From DATFVA01 sp963832715 (GTDB taxonomy: Bacteria > Bacteroidota > Ignavibacteria > Ignavibacteriales > Ignavibacteriaceae): a stretch of DNA of 64,000 nt. The notes under the pieces were generated by a model that searched no databases, was not told the origin of the DNA, and saw only the letters and a list, made by a program, of their open reading frames with translations. The stretch covers positions 480,675 to 544,674 of the forward strand of contig CAWHVB010000002.1 of NCBI GenBank assembly GCA_963832715.1, given 5' to 3'. This document shows, piece after piece, positions 38,076 through 47,387 of this stretch; position 1 is the stretch's first letter, and every line of letters begins with the position of its first letter. Position numbers and translations under genes: made by a program.

Positions 38076-38897
38076 TCAGGAAAAATTTTTAAGGTACAGC
38101 AGAATTACAGGGGCTGTGTAAAGAAGTGAATCAAATCTGTCAAATATTCCGCCGTGACCGGGAATTAAGCCTGAAGAATCTTTAACTCCTGCATCTCTTT
38201 TAAAAAGGGATTCTATAAGATCGCCTATCTGTCCAATTATACCAACGATAATTCCTAAAATAATAACCGAAGTCCAGCTTAGGAAGTCCAAAATAATTAC
38301 TTTAGCCAGCAGCATGGTTAAAATGGAGAAAATAAAGCCGAAAATGGCTCCTTCCCAGCTTTTTTTAGGACTTACACGGGGAAATAGTTTATGTTTCCCA
38401 AGACTGAGACCACCGAAAAATGCAGCCGAATCACAAATCCAGATTGCGGCGAGTATTGATATAATGAGATATCCGCCGCGGGTGTACAGATATTCAATCC
38501 GGGGGTATAGCTCCCTTATTCCGAGCAAGGCATCTGAAAAAAAGCCTATATACAAAACACCAAGCATTGTAGTGCCGATGTTTATTATTGCAGAACCCTT
38601 ATTCCGGAAAAGTTCAAATAATGTGAGTAATATTGTCAGAGTGAGAATAAGAAAATAGATATCAAGGTAATGAAAATATTCGTTTATAAGTAACACTAGG
38701 ATAAAAATTAGACCTATCCATGTATTGGTATAGATATCCTTATTCCTGACAAATCTGCCGAACTCATAAAATGAAAGGACAGCAATAGCGGCGGTAAAAA
38801 TAAAAAAATAAATGCCGCCGAAATAACTTGCTGCAATAATAACCGGGATAGCCAGCAGGGAAACAAGCACTCTTTGAGTTGTGTTGCCCAGGGCCAT
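38076..38897 (-). CDS. cdsA: phosphatidate cytidylyltransferase
   Basis: 273 residues, about eight membrane helices. The family signature is at the C-terminus: GDLIESLFKRDAGVKDSSG and IPGHGGIFDRFDSL (about 225-257). It makes CDP-diacylglycerol from phosphatidate and CTP for phospholipid synthesis. It lies 6 bp from the DUF2007-like gene and 14 bp from rimO on the same strand. Confidence 0.96.
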   Translation of the reverse strand: MALGNTTQRVLVSLLAIPVIIAASYFGGIYFFIFTAAIAVLSFYEFGRFVRNKDIYTNTWIGLIFILVLLINEYFHYLDIYFLILTLTILLTLFELFRNKGSAIINIGTTMLGVLYIGFFSDALLGIRELYPRIEYLYTRGGYLIISILAAIWICDSAAFFGGLSLGKHKLFPRVSPKKSWEGAIFGFIFSILTMLLAKVIILDFLSWTSVIILGIIVGIIGQIGDLIESLFKRDAGVKDSSGLIPGHGGIFDRFDSLLYTAPVILLYLKNFS

Positions 38898-38903
38898 CAG
38901 TAG

Positions 38904-39260
38904 TTATTCTTCCTCATCTTCTTCACTTCCCTGTTCCGTTTTTAACTCTTCAATAAAATTAAGAGCGGATTGAACATCTTCTTTTCTTACATATAATTTT
39001 ACAAGCGAGAAATCTCCGGGAGCCGGAAAATTTCTGTCCTTCTGCGAAAGGATTGATGTTTTTATTCCCGCACTCTCAAGGTTATCTCTTAACATTTCTA
39101 CATCGTACTCCTGACCGGAAGTATACACAACCTGCCAGTTATCTTCATTCCATTCTTCAGGCTGAACAAAATACTCATCATCCACAAGCCTGGTACCGCA
39201 GTCGGGACAAATTGTCATCCCTTCCACATATTCATATTCGCAATTTGGGCAAACAGGCAT
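38904..39260 (-). CDS. DUF2007-like zinc-ribbon protein
   Basis: 118 residues. An N-terminal zinc ribbon has CPNCEYEYVEGMTICPDCG (two CxxC pairs, about 4-22), followed by a small alpha/beta domain of DUF2007 type (VVYTSGQEYDVEMLRDNLES, then GIKTSILSQ), often annotated as a putative signal-transducing protein. It ends in a run of acidic residues. It sits between a CPBP protease and cdsA. Function unknown. Confidence 0.85.
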   Translation of the reverse strand: MPVCPNCEYEYVEGMTICPDCGTRLVDDEYFVQPEEWNEDNWQVVYTSGQEYDVEMLRDNLESAGIKTSILSQKDRNFPAPGDFSLVKLYVRKEDVQSALNFIEELKTEQGSEEDEEE

Positions 39261-39268
39261 AAATCCTC

Positions 39269-40231
39269 CTATGTTATAATCTGTTTTGAATAAAATCTTC
39301 TGATGGTAATAATAAGCCCAACCATCATCAGGCTAAGTAATACTATCATCAGCACGGCAGACTTCATATCTACGTTTGAATCCGGGGTCGAATTTATCAG
39401 GTCTTCATTTCCAATAAGAAAATATACCATTATCGCAATAAAATTATTAGTAAAATGCAGACTCATCGGAACGAGGATTGAATTGCTCATATATGCTGCG
39501 AAACCAAAATAAAACCCCAGGATTATTAAAGGAATCATTCCGTAAGGGTTAAAATGATAAATCCCGAAGAAAGTTGCCGTGATAAGAGCAGCCCAGACTG
39601 GTTTGATCCTGAGTTCGAAGCTTTTCTGGATAAATCCTCTGAACATTGTTTCCTCACAGATAGCCGGTACAACCGCAACAACGGTTATTACAAGTAAGGC
39701 TTCAAACACATTTTTAGCAGAGAGAAGATTACCGTATGTTTTTTCAACGAGGTCATTTAAGGAATCCAGAGCAGATTTAATCGAATTTATAAACTGGGAA
39801 TTTGCAGCCCAGGTATCGATAAGATAGGTCTGCACAGTAATAAAATATTGAAGAAGCGGTGTGAGAATAATGATTCCAATACCAAAAAGTGCAAATTCTT
39901 TCCAGGAAGGTACTCTTGTCCGTATAACCGAAGAAATATCAATATAAAACCATTTGGAAAACAATAAGGCAGGAAGAAGCATAAAGAGTATCTGACCGGC
40001 CATAGTCATCAATCTGACCGCATTAACCGGTGCTTTATCCAGATCCATCCCGAAAATAAGCAGGGTAATGACACCGCCGACTACCTGGTACAGGATAAAG
40101 CCTCCTATTAATCCAATGAATGCGGCTGCAATTGGAGAGATCTGAGGCTGTATTCCTCCCGGGTTTTTCTCCGGTTCCTCTTTTTTATCAGGATCCTGAT
40201 TCAGAGGATGCTGTGAATTAAAATCATCCAT
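39269..40231 (-). CDS. CPBP-family intramembrane metalloprotease
   Basis: 320 residues. A proline- and acid-rich N-terminus (about 1-27) is followed by about eight membrane helices. The CPBP/Abi motifs are CEETMFRGFIQKSFE (about 191-205, EExxxR), FFGIYHFNPYG (FxxxH) and LHFTNNFIA. These glutamate-type proteases cut membrane-embedded substrates; relatives include CAAX proteases and bacteriocin self-immunity proteins. 9 bp upstream of the DUF2007-like gene. Confidence 0.92.
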   Translation of the reverse strand: MDDFNSQHPLNQDPDKKEEPEKNPGGIQPQISPIAAAFIGLIGGFILYQVVGGVITLLIFGMDLDKAPVNAVRLMTMAGQILFMLLPALLFSKWFYIDISSVIRTRVPSWKEFALFGIGIIILTPLLQYFITVQTYLIDTWAANSQFINSIKSALDSLNDLVEKTYGNLLSAKNVFEALLVITVVAVVPAICEETMFRGFIQKSFELRIKPVWAALITATFFGIYHFNPYGMIPLIILGFYFGFAAYMSNSILVPMSLHFTNNFIAIMVYFLIGNEDLINSTPDSNVDMKSAVLMIVLLSLMMVGLIITIRRFYSKQIIT

Positions 40232-40319
40232 TTAGTGAAAATAATTAAATGAGCAGGTATTTCCTACTTGAAGGATTGCGCATTTAATGTGAATATTTTC
40301 CTTTCAGTTATGATGAATC

Positions 40320-41117
40320 TTAATGTTTTGAAGTGAGTTTTCCCTTTAATCCCTCATAAGCTGTCAACTCAGCATCAATAGAGCCTATTACTACTTTTGT
40401 TTTAACTTTAACAGGAATCTTTAAAGCATCATCACTGAGCCAGACAACAATACTACCCTCACTTTTAAAGAGTCCCCCTTCCTGTACAAGCGGTTCAACT
40501 ACTATACAATCAAATGTTCCGGCCGAGACGTCAATTGTTTCCCTGCCGAGATAGCGGACATCAAGATCATAAACTTTATCTTTATAAAAATTCTTAAGAT
40601 GTATACGGTCATTTTTTTTCAGGTTCGAATAATCGAACGTTCTGGCGAGGTAAAAAGCAGATACAATATCATTTACATATTTTGGTATTTCATACTCACC
40701 TTCGCTGGTTTTTGCCTTTCCTTTTCGCTGATCAAAAAATGCCGAGAAGTCTCTGCTGTAGCCGCCCTCCCTGATATGCTGTTCAAATCTCCATGGAAAT
40801 AGTCCTTTAGCATCTATGTAGGTTTCATAACGGTCACGGACTTTATAAATCCAGTCGAAGCTCGGAACTGAATTTACTTCGAAAGTTACATGGTAGGCTT
40901 CTCTGCCTGAAATTCTTCTCATCTGGGGGATTTCCATAGTAGCTACTCCGGCAGTAACAAATCCATATTTCACATTGAATGTAAGTTTCTCACCAACCTG
41001 AAAAGCATTATTTTCTAAAGTTCTGAATTCGGGATCGGCAACAGTGCTGTCACTGAGGGTACCGGCATATGTAATAACAGGCAATAATAAAAATAACGGC
41101 AAATATTTTCTGAACAT
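40320..41117 (-). CDS. DUF3108 domain protein
   Basis: 265 residues with a signal peptide (about 1-18, ending TYAG). The DUF3108 domain starts at FQVGEKLTFNVKYGFVTAGV (about 40-60) and runs almost to the end (YETYIDAKGLFPWRFEQHIR; LGRETIDVSAGTFDCIVVEP). It is predicted to be a periplasmic beta-rich protein and its role is not established. It immediately follows the glycosyltransferase-9 gene, with which it is probably co-transcribed. Confidence 0.9.
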   Translation of the reverse strand: MFRKYLPLFLLLPVITYAGTLSDSTVADPEFRTLENNAFQVGEKLTFNVKYGFVTAGVATMEIPQMRRISGREAYHVTFEVNSVPSFDWIYKVRDRYETYIDAKGLFPWRFEQHIREGGYSRDFSAFFDQRKGKAKTSEGEYEIPKYVNDIVSAFYLARTFDYSNLKKNDRIHLKNFYKDKVYDLDVRYLGRETIDVSAGTFDCIVVEPLVQEGGLFKSEGSIVVWLSDDALKIPVKVKTKVVIGSIDAELTAYEGLKGKLTSKH

Positions 41118-42164
41118 CTATTTTCTCCGTTCGTCTTGAATAAACTTATAAATTTTTTCTGTTTCATAAAAGATATCTGTCACTTCAATGCTATTCATAC
41201 ACTCCAGCCTGTCGCACTGTTCCCTTGAACAGTCCTTACATTCGATTTTAGGTGAAAAAATGACTTTTCTATCAGTATATGGTCCCCATCTTTCTGCCGA
41301 ACATGCCGGTATCCTGGGGTAAAAACCGATTGTATATTTACCAAGAGCGGCTGCAATATGGATGGGTCCCGTAGAATTTGATATAAAAATTGAGGATTTA
41401 TCAATTAAAGCTATCATTTCCGACAAATTCAGCTTTCCTGCAAGGTTCAGAATACCAGGTCTTATTTTCAGATTTTCACACAGATATTTCTCACGATCGC
41501 TTCCGGTTAATATTATATTCTCCGTCAGTCCGCCGGAAATTTTTTCTACCAGGGATCTGAATTTTGACTGCGGAAGGTCGATAGAACTTCCCCCGCTTCC
41601 GGGATGAATTATAATTATCGGTTCATCAGACTTTATTTCAGACCTGGTCAGGATCTCCGCTACTTTTTCTTCAGCCTGTTTATCTGGCCTCAGGTTAAAA
41701 TTGACCTCACCGGGATGTACTTCTTCTTCGATTCCAAACTTACTCAGCAGGTTAATGTTATATTCAAGCTCATGTTTTTCAGCATACTTCCTGTGCTCAT
41801 AAATTTTTTGATTAAAGAGTAAAGAGTACCACCGGTAGCCGGTACCGATACGGTATTTTATTTTGCTTAAAAAAATAATCAGCGCGGTAACCAGTGTGGG
41901 ATAGACAATGACCGCAGAGTCAAAATTATATTTTTTAATCATTTTAACATTTTCTATAACCGGTATTTGCTTCTTCTCTTTCAATATCAAAACTTCATCG
42001 ATGAAAGGATGATCATCAGCCAAAGCTTTAGTATATTCACGTAGGAGGAAGGTTATCCTGCATTCAGGATAACGTTTTTTGATTATGGATGCAAGAGGGA
42101 GCGAAAGAACAACATCGCCTATTCGATCTGTTCTTACAATTAACAAATTTTTTGGTGTAATCAT
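41118..42164 (-). CDS. glycosyltransferase family 9 (heptosyltransferase-like)
   Basis: 348 residues. The opening LLIVRTDRIGDVVLSLPL (about 7-24) and the C-terminal sugar-binding region IIIHPGSGGSSIDLP and SNSTGPIHIAAALG are diagnostic of GT9 LPS-core heptosyltransferases. A cysteine group CKDCSREQCDRLEC near the end is seen in many members. It should act in the cytoplasm on lipid A-core acceptors. It follows the DNA glycosylase gene with a 4-bp overlap. Confidence 0.92.
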   Translation of the reverse strand: MITPKNLLIVRTDRIGDVVLSLPLASIIKKRYPECRITFLLREYTKALADDHPFIDEVLILKEKKQIPVIENVKMIKKYNFDSAVIVYPTLVTALIIFLSKIKYRIGTGYRWYSLLFNQKIYEHRKYAEKHELEYNINLLSKFGIEEEVHPGEVNFNLRPDKQAEEKVAEILTRSEIKSDEPIIIIHPGSGGSSIDLPQSKFRSLVEKISGGLTENIILTGSDREKYLCENLKIRPGILNLAGKLNLSEMIALIDKSSIFISNSTGPIHIAAALGKYTIGFYPRIPACSAERWGPYTDRKVIFSPKIECKDCSREQCDRLECMNSIEVTDIFYETEKIYKFIQDERRK

Positions 42165-42772
42165 TTTCTGGAAACGAACGGGTTATCTTTAATGTAAAAC
42201 CGCCAGTTCAATTCGATTGATTTTTTTATTCCGATCCTGGTCGTCTGAACAATCTTCTGTTCCGGGATATTCGGCTGATTGAGAAGATACACTCTTCCTG
42301 TTGTTAAATCCTCTCCATAGTATTCTCCTGTAATACCGAAAGCCTGGCAAACTTTTCCCGGTCCGCTGGTCAAATTATGTTTTTCTTTTTCATTAACCAA
42401 ATTTTTCCCGTAACGGTTGAATGCCATCTTCCCGATGCCTTCAAGAGGTTCAACGCCCCGTATTAATACTGCAGTCCCGTGACCTTCTTCGCCGGTGACT
42501 ATATTACAGCAGAAATGCGCTCCGTAGGTAAAATACACGTAGAAATACCCTCCTTCTTCAAACATTATCTGATTTCTTTTTGTCTTACCTGTAAAAGTAT
42601 GTGCAGCTTCATCTATCCTTCCGTCATAAGCTTCAACTTCAACTATTTTCCCGGCAAGGAGTTCAGGACCATCTGCTTTAACCAGAATTTTACCAAGAAG
42701 CTGCCTGGCGACAACCAGGAGATCTCTTTTATAGAATCTCCGGTTAAGTTTTTTCAGTTTTGCTAAATTCAT
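42161..42772 (-). CDS. DNA-3-methyladenine glycosylase (AAG/MPG family)
   Basis: 203 residues, normal for the alkyladenine glycosylase fold. Key parts: DLLVVARQLLGKILV (about 18-32), IVEVEAYDG with the catalytic Glu (about 43-51), and MFEEGGYFYVYFTYGAHFCCNIV (read in parts EEGGYFYVYFTYG and HFCCNIV). It excises alkylated and deaminated purines. It overlaps the GT9 gene, an arrangement with no obvious functional link. Confidence 0.95.
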   Translation of the reverse strand: MNLAKLKKLNRRFYKRDLLVVARQLLGKILVKADGPELLAGKIVEVEAYDGRIDEAAHTFTGKTKRNQIMFEEGGYFYVYFTYGAHFCCNIVTGEEGHGTAVLIRGVEPLEGIGKMAFNRYGKNLVNEKEKHNLTSGPGKVCQAFGITGEYYGEDLTTGRVYLLNQPNIPEQKIVQTTRIGIKKSIELNWRFYIKDNPFVSRK

Positions 42773-42800
42773 AAGGGGTTATAGAGCGGGAAGGAAAAAC

Positions 42801-43454
42801 TTATTCAAGTCTGGATTTCAGCTCTTTTATCTTTTCCAAATAATAATCACTTTTCTGGGGATTCTTCTTTAATAGTCTCTCAAAAATTGACAGTGCTTCA
42901 CTGAATTCACCCTGGGTAATATATATATTTGCAAGAGTTTCAGAAACAATTGAATCGCTGCCCGGTGCCGGTGCTGAACCTAAGTTTTTCTGATCAGTCA
43001 TTGAATCAAACGTTGAAAGTTCATTTTCCAGGCTTATTTTTTTATTCCCTTTTTCTTCATTATCACCTTCATCTATAAAAGCCGGTTTCCGTGATGTTTC
43101 AAACAGCACTCTTTGTTTTTTAAGATCTTCAACCTCGTGAAGGTAATATTCATATACTTTATGCGAATCAACAAGTTCGCTCCCCTTTTTAAATGAATCG
43201 AGGGCTTCCTTGTATTTCCCGAGCAGCATCAAGGCTTTCCCCAGCAGGATATGAGCTGCAGGGTATAGGGGGTAGATTCCTAACCCTTCATTCAGGATTT
43301 CAACTGCTCTATCCGCATTATTTTTTTCAATCTCCCCATATGCCACACGGACAAAAAGGGGAGACTGCTTGTTATACTCGTATATAAGGTTGACTTTATC
43401 CTGAAATGTCTGTGAAGTTGATTTACTCAATATATTATGCCTTTGCGAATGCAT
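42801..43454 (-). CDS. tetratricopeptide-repeat protein
   Basis: 217 residues with no signal peptide. TPR units are visible at about 35-75 (AVEILNEGLGIYPLYPAAHI), 76-95 (KALMLLGKYKEALDSFKKGS) and 175-212 (LANIYITQGEFSEALSIFER). Between them is a polar linker of about 65 residues. It overlaps the GT2 gene by 20 bp, suggesting translational coupling. Partner unknown; it may assist the neighbouring envelope enzymes. Confidence 0.82.
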   Translation of the reverse strand: MHSQRHNILSKSTSQTFQDKVNLIYEYNKQSPLFVRVAYGEIEKNNADRAVEILNEGLGIYPLYPAAHILLGKALMLLGKYKEALDSFKKGSELVDSHKVYEYYLHEVEDLKKQRVLFETSRKPAFIDEGDNEEKGNKKISLENELSTFDSMTDQKNLGSAPAPGSDSIVSETLANIYITQGEFSEALSIFERLLKKNPQKSDYYLEKIKELKSRLE

Positions 43455-44886
43455 GTCTTATTGATGTAACCGAAACAAAAGAGAACCCTACAAAAAATAA
43501 TATCTGGAAAGGAAGAGCTGCTATCTCGAGAAAATAGATTGAAGAAGCGATTCCAACCAGGCAGTAGATTGCCATTATTGCTTCCACGTAAACAGAGAAT
43601 CCCAGCTTTCTGGATAAATATCTCTTGCCCATCCACGTATCGCGTTCTGAAACAACCTTGAATTTGGGAGTACGTATAAATTCACTTTTACGGTTCAGAA
43701 GTCCCTCAATAACAGCACGGGAATTATTAACTGCAAAGCCCATACTGCCTGCCATAAACAGGGGGAAAAGGACAATCTTTTTTCTCCAGTCTGTCCTTAT
43801 ATCTTTCTGCGAATAAAGATAAAAAAGAAATGAGCTCACAAAGGCAAGAACAAATAATGAAAGTATTGCAAAGTAAGCTTCGTGTGAACCGCTGTTCTTA
43901 ATAAAGATCAAAGGAACATTGAGGATTGCCGCCAAAAGTATAAACGGGAAAACAAGATTATTTGTAAGATGAAAAGTTGACTGCAGTTTTACTCTTAATG
44001 GAATTTTTGATCTCCAGACAAGAGGCAGGATCTTCTTTGCGGTTTCAATAGCCCCTTTTGTCCATCTGAACTGCTGGGTTTTAAGAGCATTGATTTCAGA
44101 AGGAAGCTCTGCGGGAGACGTAAAGTCCGGAAGAAATACAAAACGCCAGCCGTTCAGCTGTGCACGGTAACTCAGATCAAGATCTTCCGTTAAAGTATCA
44201 GCATGCCAGTTTCCCGCATCCTCAATACATTTTCTTTTCCAGATCCCGCCCGTGCCGTTAAAGTTAATGAAGAATCCGGCTTTGTTTCTGACAGTCTGCT
44301 CAATTACAAAATGACCATCAAGTGCGAGAGCCTGGGCCTTTGTAAGTATTGAGTAGTCGCCGTTTATATGTTCCCAGCGGGTCTGAACCATCCCAACTTT
44401 ATCATCTGAAAAGAAGGAAAGCGTTTTTGTCAGAAAATTAGTATGCGGGATAAAATCTGCATCAAAGATCGCAATATACTCACCCTTTGCGGTTTTCAAT
44501 CCTTCCTTCAATGCCCCGGCCTTAAATCCTTCTCTTGTTCCCCTCCTGATATGAACTATATCGAATCCTTCTTTCTGTTTTTCGAGTACAATTTTCTCAG
44601 TGATCGATGTTGTCTCGTCGGTTGAATCATCAAGCACCTGGATTTCGAGTTTATCCTTGGGATACTCAATTTCACAGACTGCATTAATTAATCTTTCGAC
44701 CACATAGAGTTCATTATAGAGAGGGAGCTGAATTGTAACTTTAGATGTTATATTACTGACTGTATTTTCTTTATGTTTAACATTCCGGTACTTATTATGG
44801 TAATACATCATAATAAAACCATGACAACCGAAAACGAATAGAATGAACAAGGAAACAAAGTAACCAATTAGAACTACATCGTCCAT
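43435..44886 (-). CDS. membrane glycosyltransferase family 2 (cellulose synthase-like)
   Basis: 483 residues. One N-terminal membrane helix, a cytoplasmic GT2 domain (about 50-285) and four or more C-terminal helices. Catalytic motifs: VLDDSTDET, FDADFIPH, TEDLDLSYRAQ and QQFRWTKGA (D, DxD, TED and QxxRW), so it is a processive-type synthase. Polysaccharide or glycolipid product cannot be told. It lies between LptE and the TPR protein. Confidence 0.93.
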   Translation of the reverse strand: MDDVVLIGYFVSLFILFVFGCHGFIMMYYHNKYRNVKHKENTVSNITSKVTIQLPLYNELYVVERLINAVCEIEYPKDKLEIQVLDDSTDETTSITEKIVLEKQKEGFDIVHIRRGTREGFKAGALKEGLKTAKGEYIAIFDADFIPHTNFLTKTLSFFSDDKVGMVQTRWEHINGDYSILTKAQALALDGHFVIEQTVRNKAGFFINFNGTGGIWKRKCIEDAGNWHADTLTEDLDLSYRAQLNGWRFVFLPDFTSPAELPSEINALKTQQFRWTKGAIETAKKILPLVWRSKIPLRVKLQSTFHLTNNLVFPFILLAAILNVPLIFIKNSGSHEAYFAILSLFVLAFVSSFLFYLYSQKDIRTDWRKKIVLFPLFMAGSMGFAVNNSRAVIEGLLNRKSEFIRTPKFKVVSERDTWMGKRYLSRKLGFSVYVEAIMAIYCLVGIASSIYFLEIAALPFQILFFVGFSFVSVTSIRHAFAKA

Positions 44887-44906
44887 TTTTTAGCCTCTTA
44901 TTAAAA

Positions 44907-45422
44907 TTACCATCCTGACACTGTATCCAACAGGATATCTTCAGTTATTTTATCGACTGCTGTTTGTATTGCATCTCTTCTTTGACTAATAGTTCCGCCG
45001 GAAGGGTAGTCGCCATAATTTGAAAATTTTTTATCGAAAATAGTTTTGCGTTTTACAAGGTCTTTATAAGTTACCTGGATGTTGAGCGTGATCCTTCTGG
45101 CCTGCACATCTTCACCGGCAGATATGACTGCCGGAGCATCGCTTAAAGGTAAAATCACGCATTCAAGAAGGGCATCCGCGTTAACTTTTTCGGTTACTTG
45201 TAATGTATTATCGTTTATAAATTTCTGAACCAGCTGATCTGTCAAAAGTTCTTTCAATCCGGGTTCACCGGAACCGCTTCTATCTTCTGCAATCGGAATT
45301 GCAATAGTCTTCAGGTGCTGCGGTACTGAAGCTCCTGTAAAAGAATAAACACAGCACCCTGTAAAATTAATTACAGCGGTGATGATAAACAAGAAAAATA
45401 TTTGGGCCGTTGCTCGCTTCAA
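44907..45422 (-). CDS. LptE-family LPS assembly lipoprotein
   Basis: 171 residues. A hydrophobic leader ends in NFTGC (acylated Cys near 23) and is followed by VYSFTGASVPQHLKTIAIP, typical of the Bacteroidota LptE-like family. LptE plugs the LptD barrel that inserts LPS in the outer membrane. The only usable start near the leader is a TTG. Its place between a sigma-54 activator and miaB is a conserved neighbourhood in the phylum (known from other genomes, not shown here). Confidence 0.88.
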   Translation of the reverse strand: MKRATAQIFFLFIITAVINFTGCCVYSFTGASVPQHLKTIAIPIAEDRSGSGEPGLKELLTDQLVQKFINDNTLQVTEKVNADALLECVILPLSDAPAVISAGEDVQARRITLNIQVTYKDLVKRKTIFDKKFSNYGDYPSGGTISQRRDAIQTAVDKITEDILLDTVSGW

Positions 45423-45453
45423 TTTGTACTATAAGTCATTATAAAGTTGTGAT

Positions 45454-46554
45454 TTAAAGACCATACTGCCTTAATTTTCTATAAAGGGTTCTTTCGCTGA
45501 CTTGCAGCAGCTTTGCAGCATCTTTCTTATTCCCCCGGGTTTTATCCATTGCGGTCCTTATTGCTTCTTTCTCAACATCACGCAGAGGAATGACTTCAGG
45601 TGAGTCGCTGTCAGGATAATAAACTTCATCCTGCCTCTGATGTACTAAATCTTTTAGTTCGACCAGGTCTTTTTTTATTTCAAACAAAGCACGGTAAAGA
45701 AGCTCCCTGTCAACTTCTTCAGGAGTTCTTTTGACAAATATCGGCAGATTCCTCGGAGGAGCATCTTCTTCAATGGGAGGGTGGATCAGGGATACAAAAG
45801 AAGCAGAATCGAGTACTCCATTGCGGTTTAAGGCAATAGCCGTTTCAATCGTATTTTTAAGTTCTCTGACGTTTCCCGGCCACGGGTAATTCTTAAGTAA
45901 TTCCACTGCTTCATCTGTAATCGGGCGGGGTCTTATTTTGTTCTGCTCACTATAGCTTTGTACAAAATATTTTGCAAGTTCCTCAATATCGCTTTTTCTT
46001 TTTCTTAAAGGAGGAATATGTAATGTTACCGCCTTCAACCTGAAATAAAGGTCTTCCCTGAAATGCCTGGAATCAACTTCCCTCTGCAGGTCCTTATTCG
46101 TGGCAGCTATTATTCTGACATCTACTTTTGTTACCGTCTCTGCACCTATTTTCATAAACTCGTTGGTTTCTATAACGCGAAGCAGTTTCACCTGGGTGTG
46201 AAGCGGCATCTCGGCAATCTCATCTAGGAAAAGTGTACCGCCGTCGGCGATTTCAAAATAGCCTTTCCTGTTTTCAACTGCGCCGGTAAAAGATCCCCTT
46301 TTATGTCCGAATAATTCACTTTCAAGTATTCCTTCGGGAATTGCACCGCAATTTACGTTGACCATCTGCTTATCCGCCCTGCTGCTGTATCCATGAATTG
46401 CCCGGGCAAATATTTCTTTTCCCACCCCGCTTTCACCGTATATCAATACTGAAATATCGGATTTCGCGACCTGCATGGTAATGTCAACAAGATCATTTAC
46501 CTCTTTGGTTTTAGTGATTATCCCAAATTTATTTTTGAACTCTTCGGTAGTCAT
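45454..46554 (-). CDS. sigma-54-dependent activator without sensor domain
   Basis: 366 residues. It begins almost directly with the AAA+ domain (about 10-245): Walker A GESGVGKEIFARAI, contact loop GSFTGA, Walker B TLFLDEIAEM and WPGNVRELKN. A linker (about 250-320) and a Fis HTH (RGNKKDAAKLLQVSERTLYR) complete it. The contact loop has Ser for the usual first Ala (GSFTGA for GAFTGA), a tolerated variant. With no receiver or GAF domain it may be controlled by a partner protein or be always active. It is the gene upstream of lptE. Confidence 0.92.
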   Translation of the reverse strand: MTTEEFKNKFGIITKTKEVNDLVDITMQVAKSDISVLIYGESGVGKEIFARAIHGYSSRADKQMVNVNCGAIPEGILESELFGHKRGSFTGAVENRKGYFEIADGGTLFLDEIAEMPLHTQVKLLRVIETNEFMKIGAETVTKVDVRIIAATNKDLQREVDSRHFREDLYFRLKAVTLHIPPLRKRKSDIEELAKYFVQSYSEQNKIRPRPITDEAVELLKNYPWPGNVRELKNTIETAIALNRNGVLDSASFVSLIHPPIEEDAPPRNLPIFVKRTPEEVDRELLYRALFEIKKDLVELKDLVHQRQDEVYYPDSDSPEVIPLRDVEKEAIRTAMDKTRGNKKDAAKLLQVSERTLYRKLRQYGL

Positions 46555-46633
46555 TATATACTAAGGTACTTATAAATAGGCAATAAATATATTACTTTTT
46601 AACTCTTTATTAAAGAAGGTTTTAGCTTTTGTA

Positions 46634-47386
46634 TTATTCAACACTCACAATAAGGCCGTCTTCAGCCATAATTATAGAATCGTTTTTTATTCCCTCCGGA
46701 TTGATTCCCTCGATATATCCCTCATCCAGGTGAGTTAATATTACCTTTCCCGGCTTCTGCTTTGATGCGAGTTCCAGGATACTGTCATAACTGACATGGA
46801 CTGCTTCGGTGATGAAAACATCCGCTTTTTGATCCTTAAAAAGATAAAGGTCATCCGGTGTTCCAAGATCTCCCGAATAATAAACTATTTTATCCATGAA
46901 TTTGAATAGGAAGCTTGCCGAGGCATAACTTAAAGCCGGATCGTATATTTCATATTCCTTAAGATGGGAATTCTTTTTGGCAATACATTTTAATTCCCCG
47001 GAAATTTGAATTTCGTCGTCAAACTTAAATCCTCTAAAATGAATTGAAAATCCCATCCGTTGAGTAAAAATATAGGAGGCAGAAAGCAAATTCTGCAGAG
47101 CTGCTACCAGGGTATGATGAACAAATATTTCAAGAGGTTCTTTCCTGTTGTTCATTTTCATCTGAACAATCAAAGCTGCAAATCCGCCTGAATGGTCAGG
47201 ATGGAGATGACTTATCAAAATGCCGCCGATGGAGTTAAAAGAAACATTCCGGTACAGCAGTGCACGTGAAATTGAATCACCTGCATCTACCAGCAGATTA
47301 TATCCCCCGGCGGAAATCAATAATGACGAATGAAATCTATTCAGTGTGGTTTTTCCTGAACCTGTACCGATAAAAGTAATTTTCAA
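46634..47386 (-). CDS. MBL-fold metallo-hydrolase
   Basis: 250 residues. The start MKITFIGTGSG (a TTG start codon) and ISHLHPDHSGG (HxHxDH, about 60-70) identify the metallo-beta-lactamase fold; LVDAGDS and YYSGDLG, with VILTHLD at the end, provide further metal ligands. The pattern is of the RNase Z/arylsulfatase-like group, but the exact substrate is unclear. It lies 2 bp from the SPOR gene. Confidence 0.9.
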   Translation of the reverse strand: MKITFIGTGSGKTTLNRFHSSLLISAGGYNLLVDAGDSISRALLYRNVSFNSIGGILISHLHPDHSGGFAALIVQMKMNNRKEPLEIFVHHTLVAALQNLLSASYIFTQRMGFSIHFRGFKFDDEIQISGELKCIAKKNSHLKEYEIYDPALSYASASFLFKFMDKIVYYSGDLGTPDDLYLFKDQKADVFITEAVHVSYDSILELASKQKPGKVILTHLDEGYIEGINPEGIKNDSIIMAEDGLIVSVE

Positions 47387-47387
47387 T

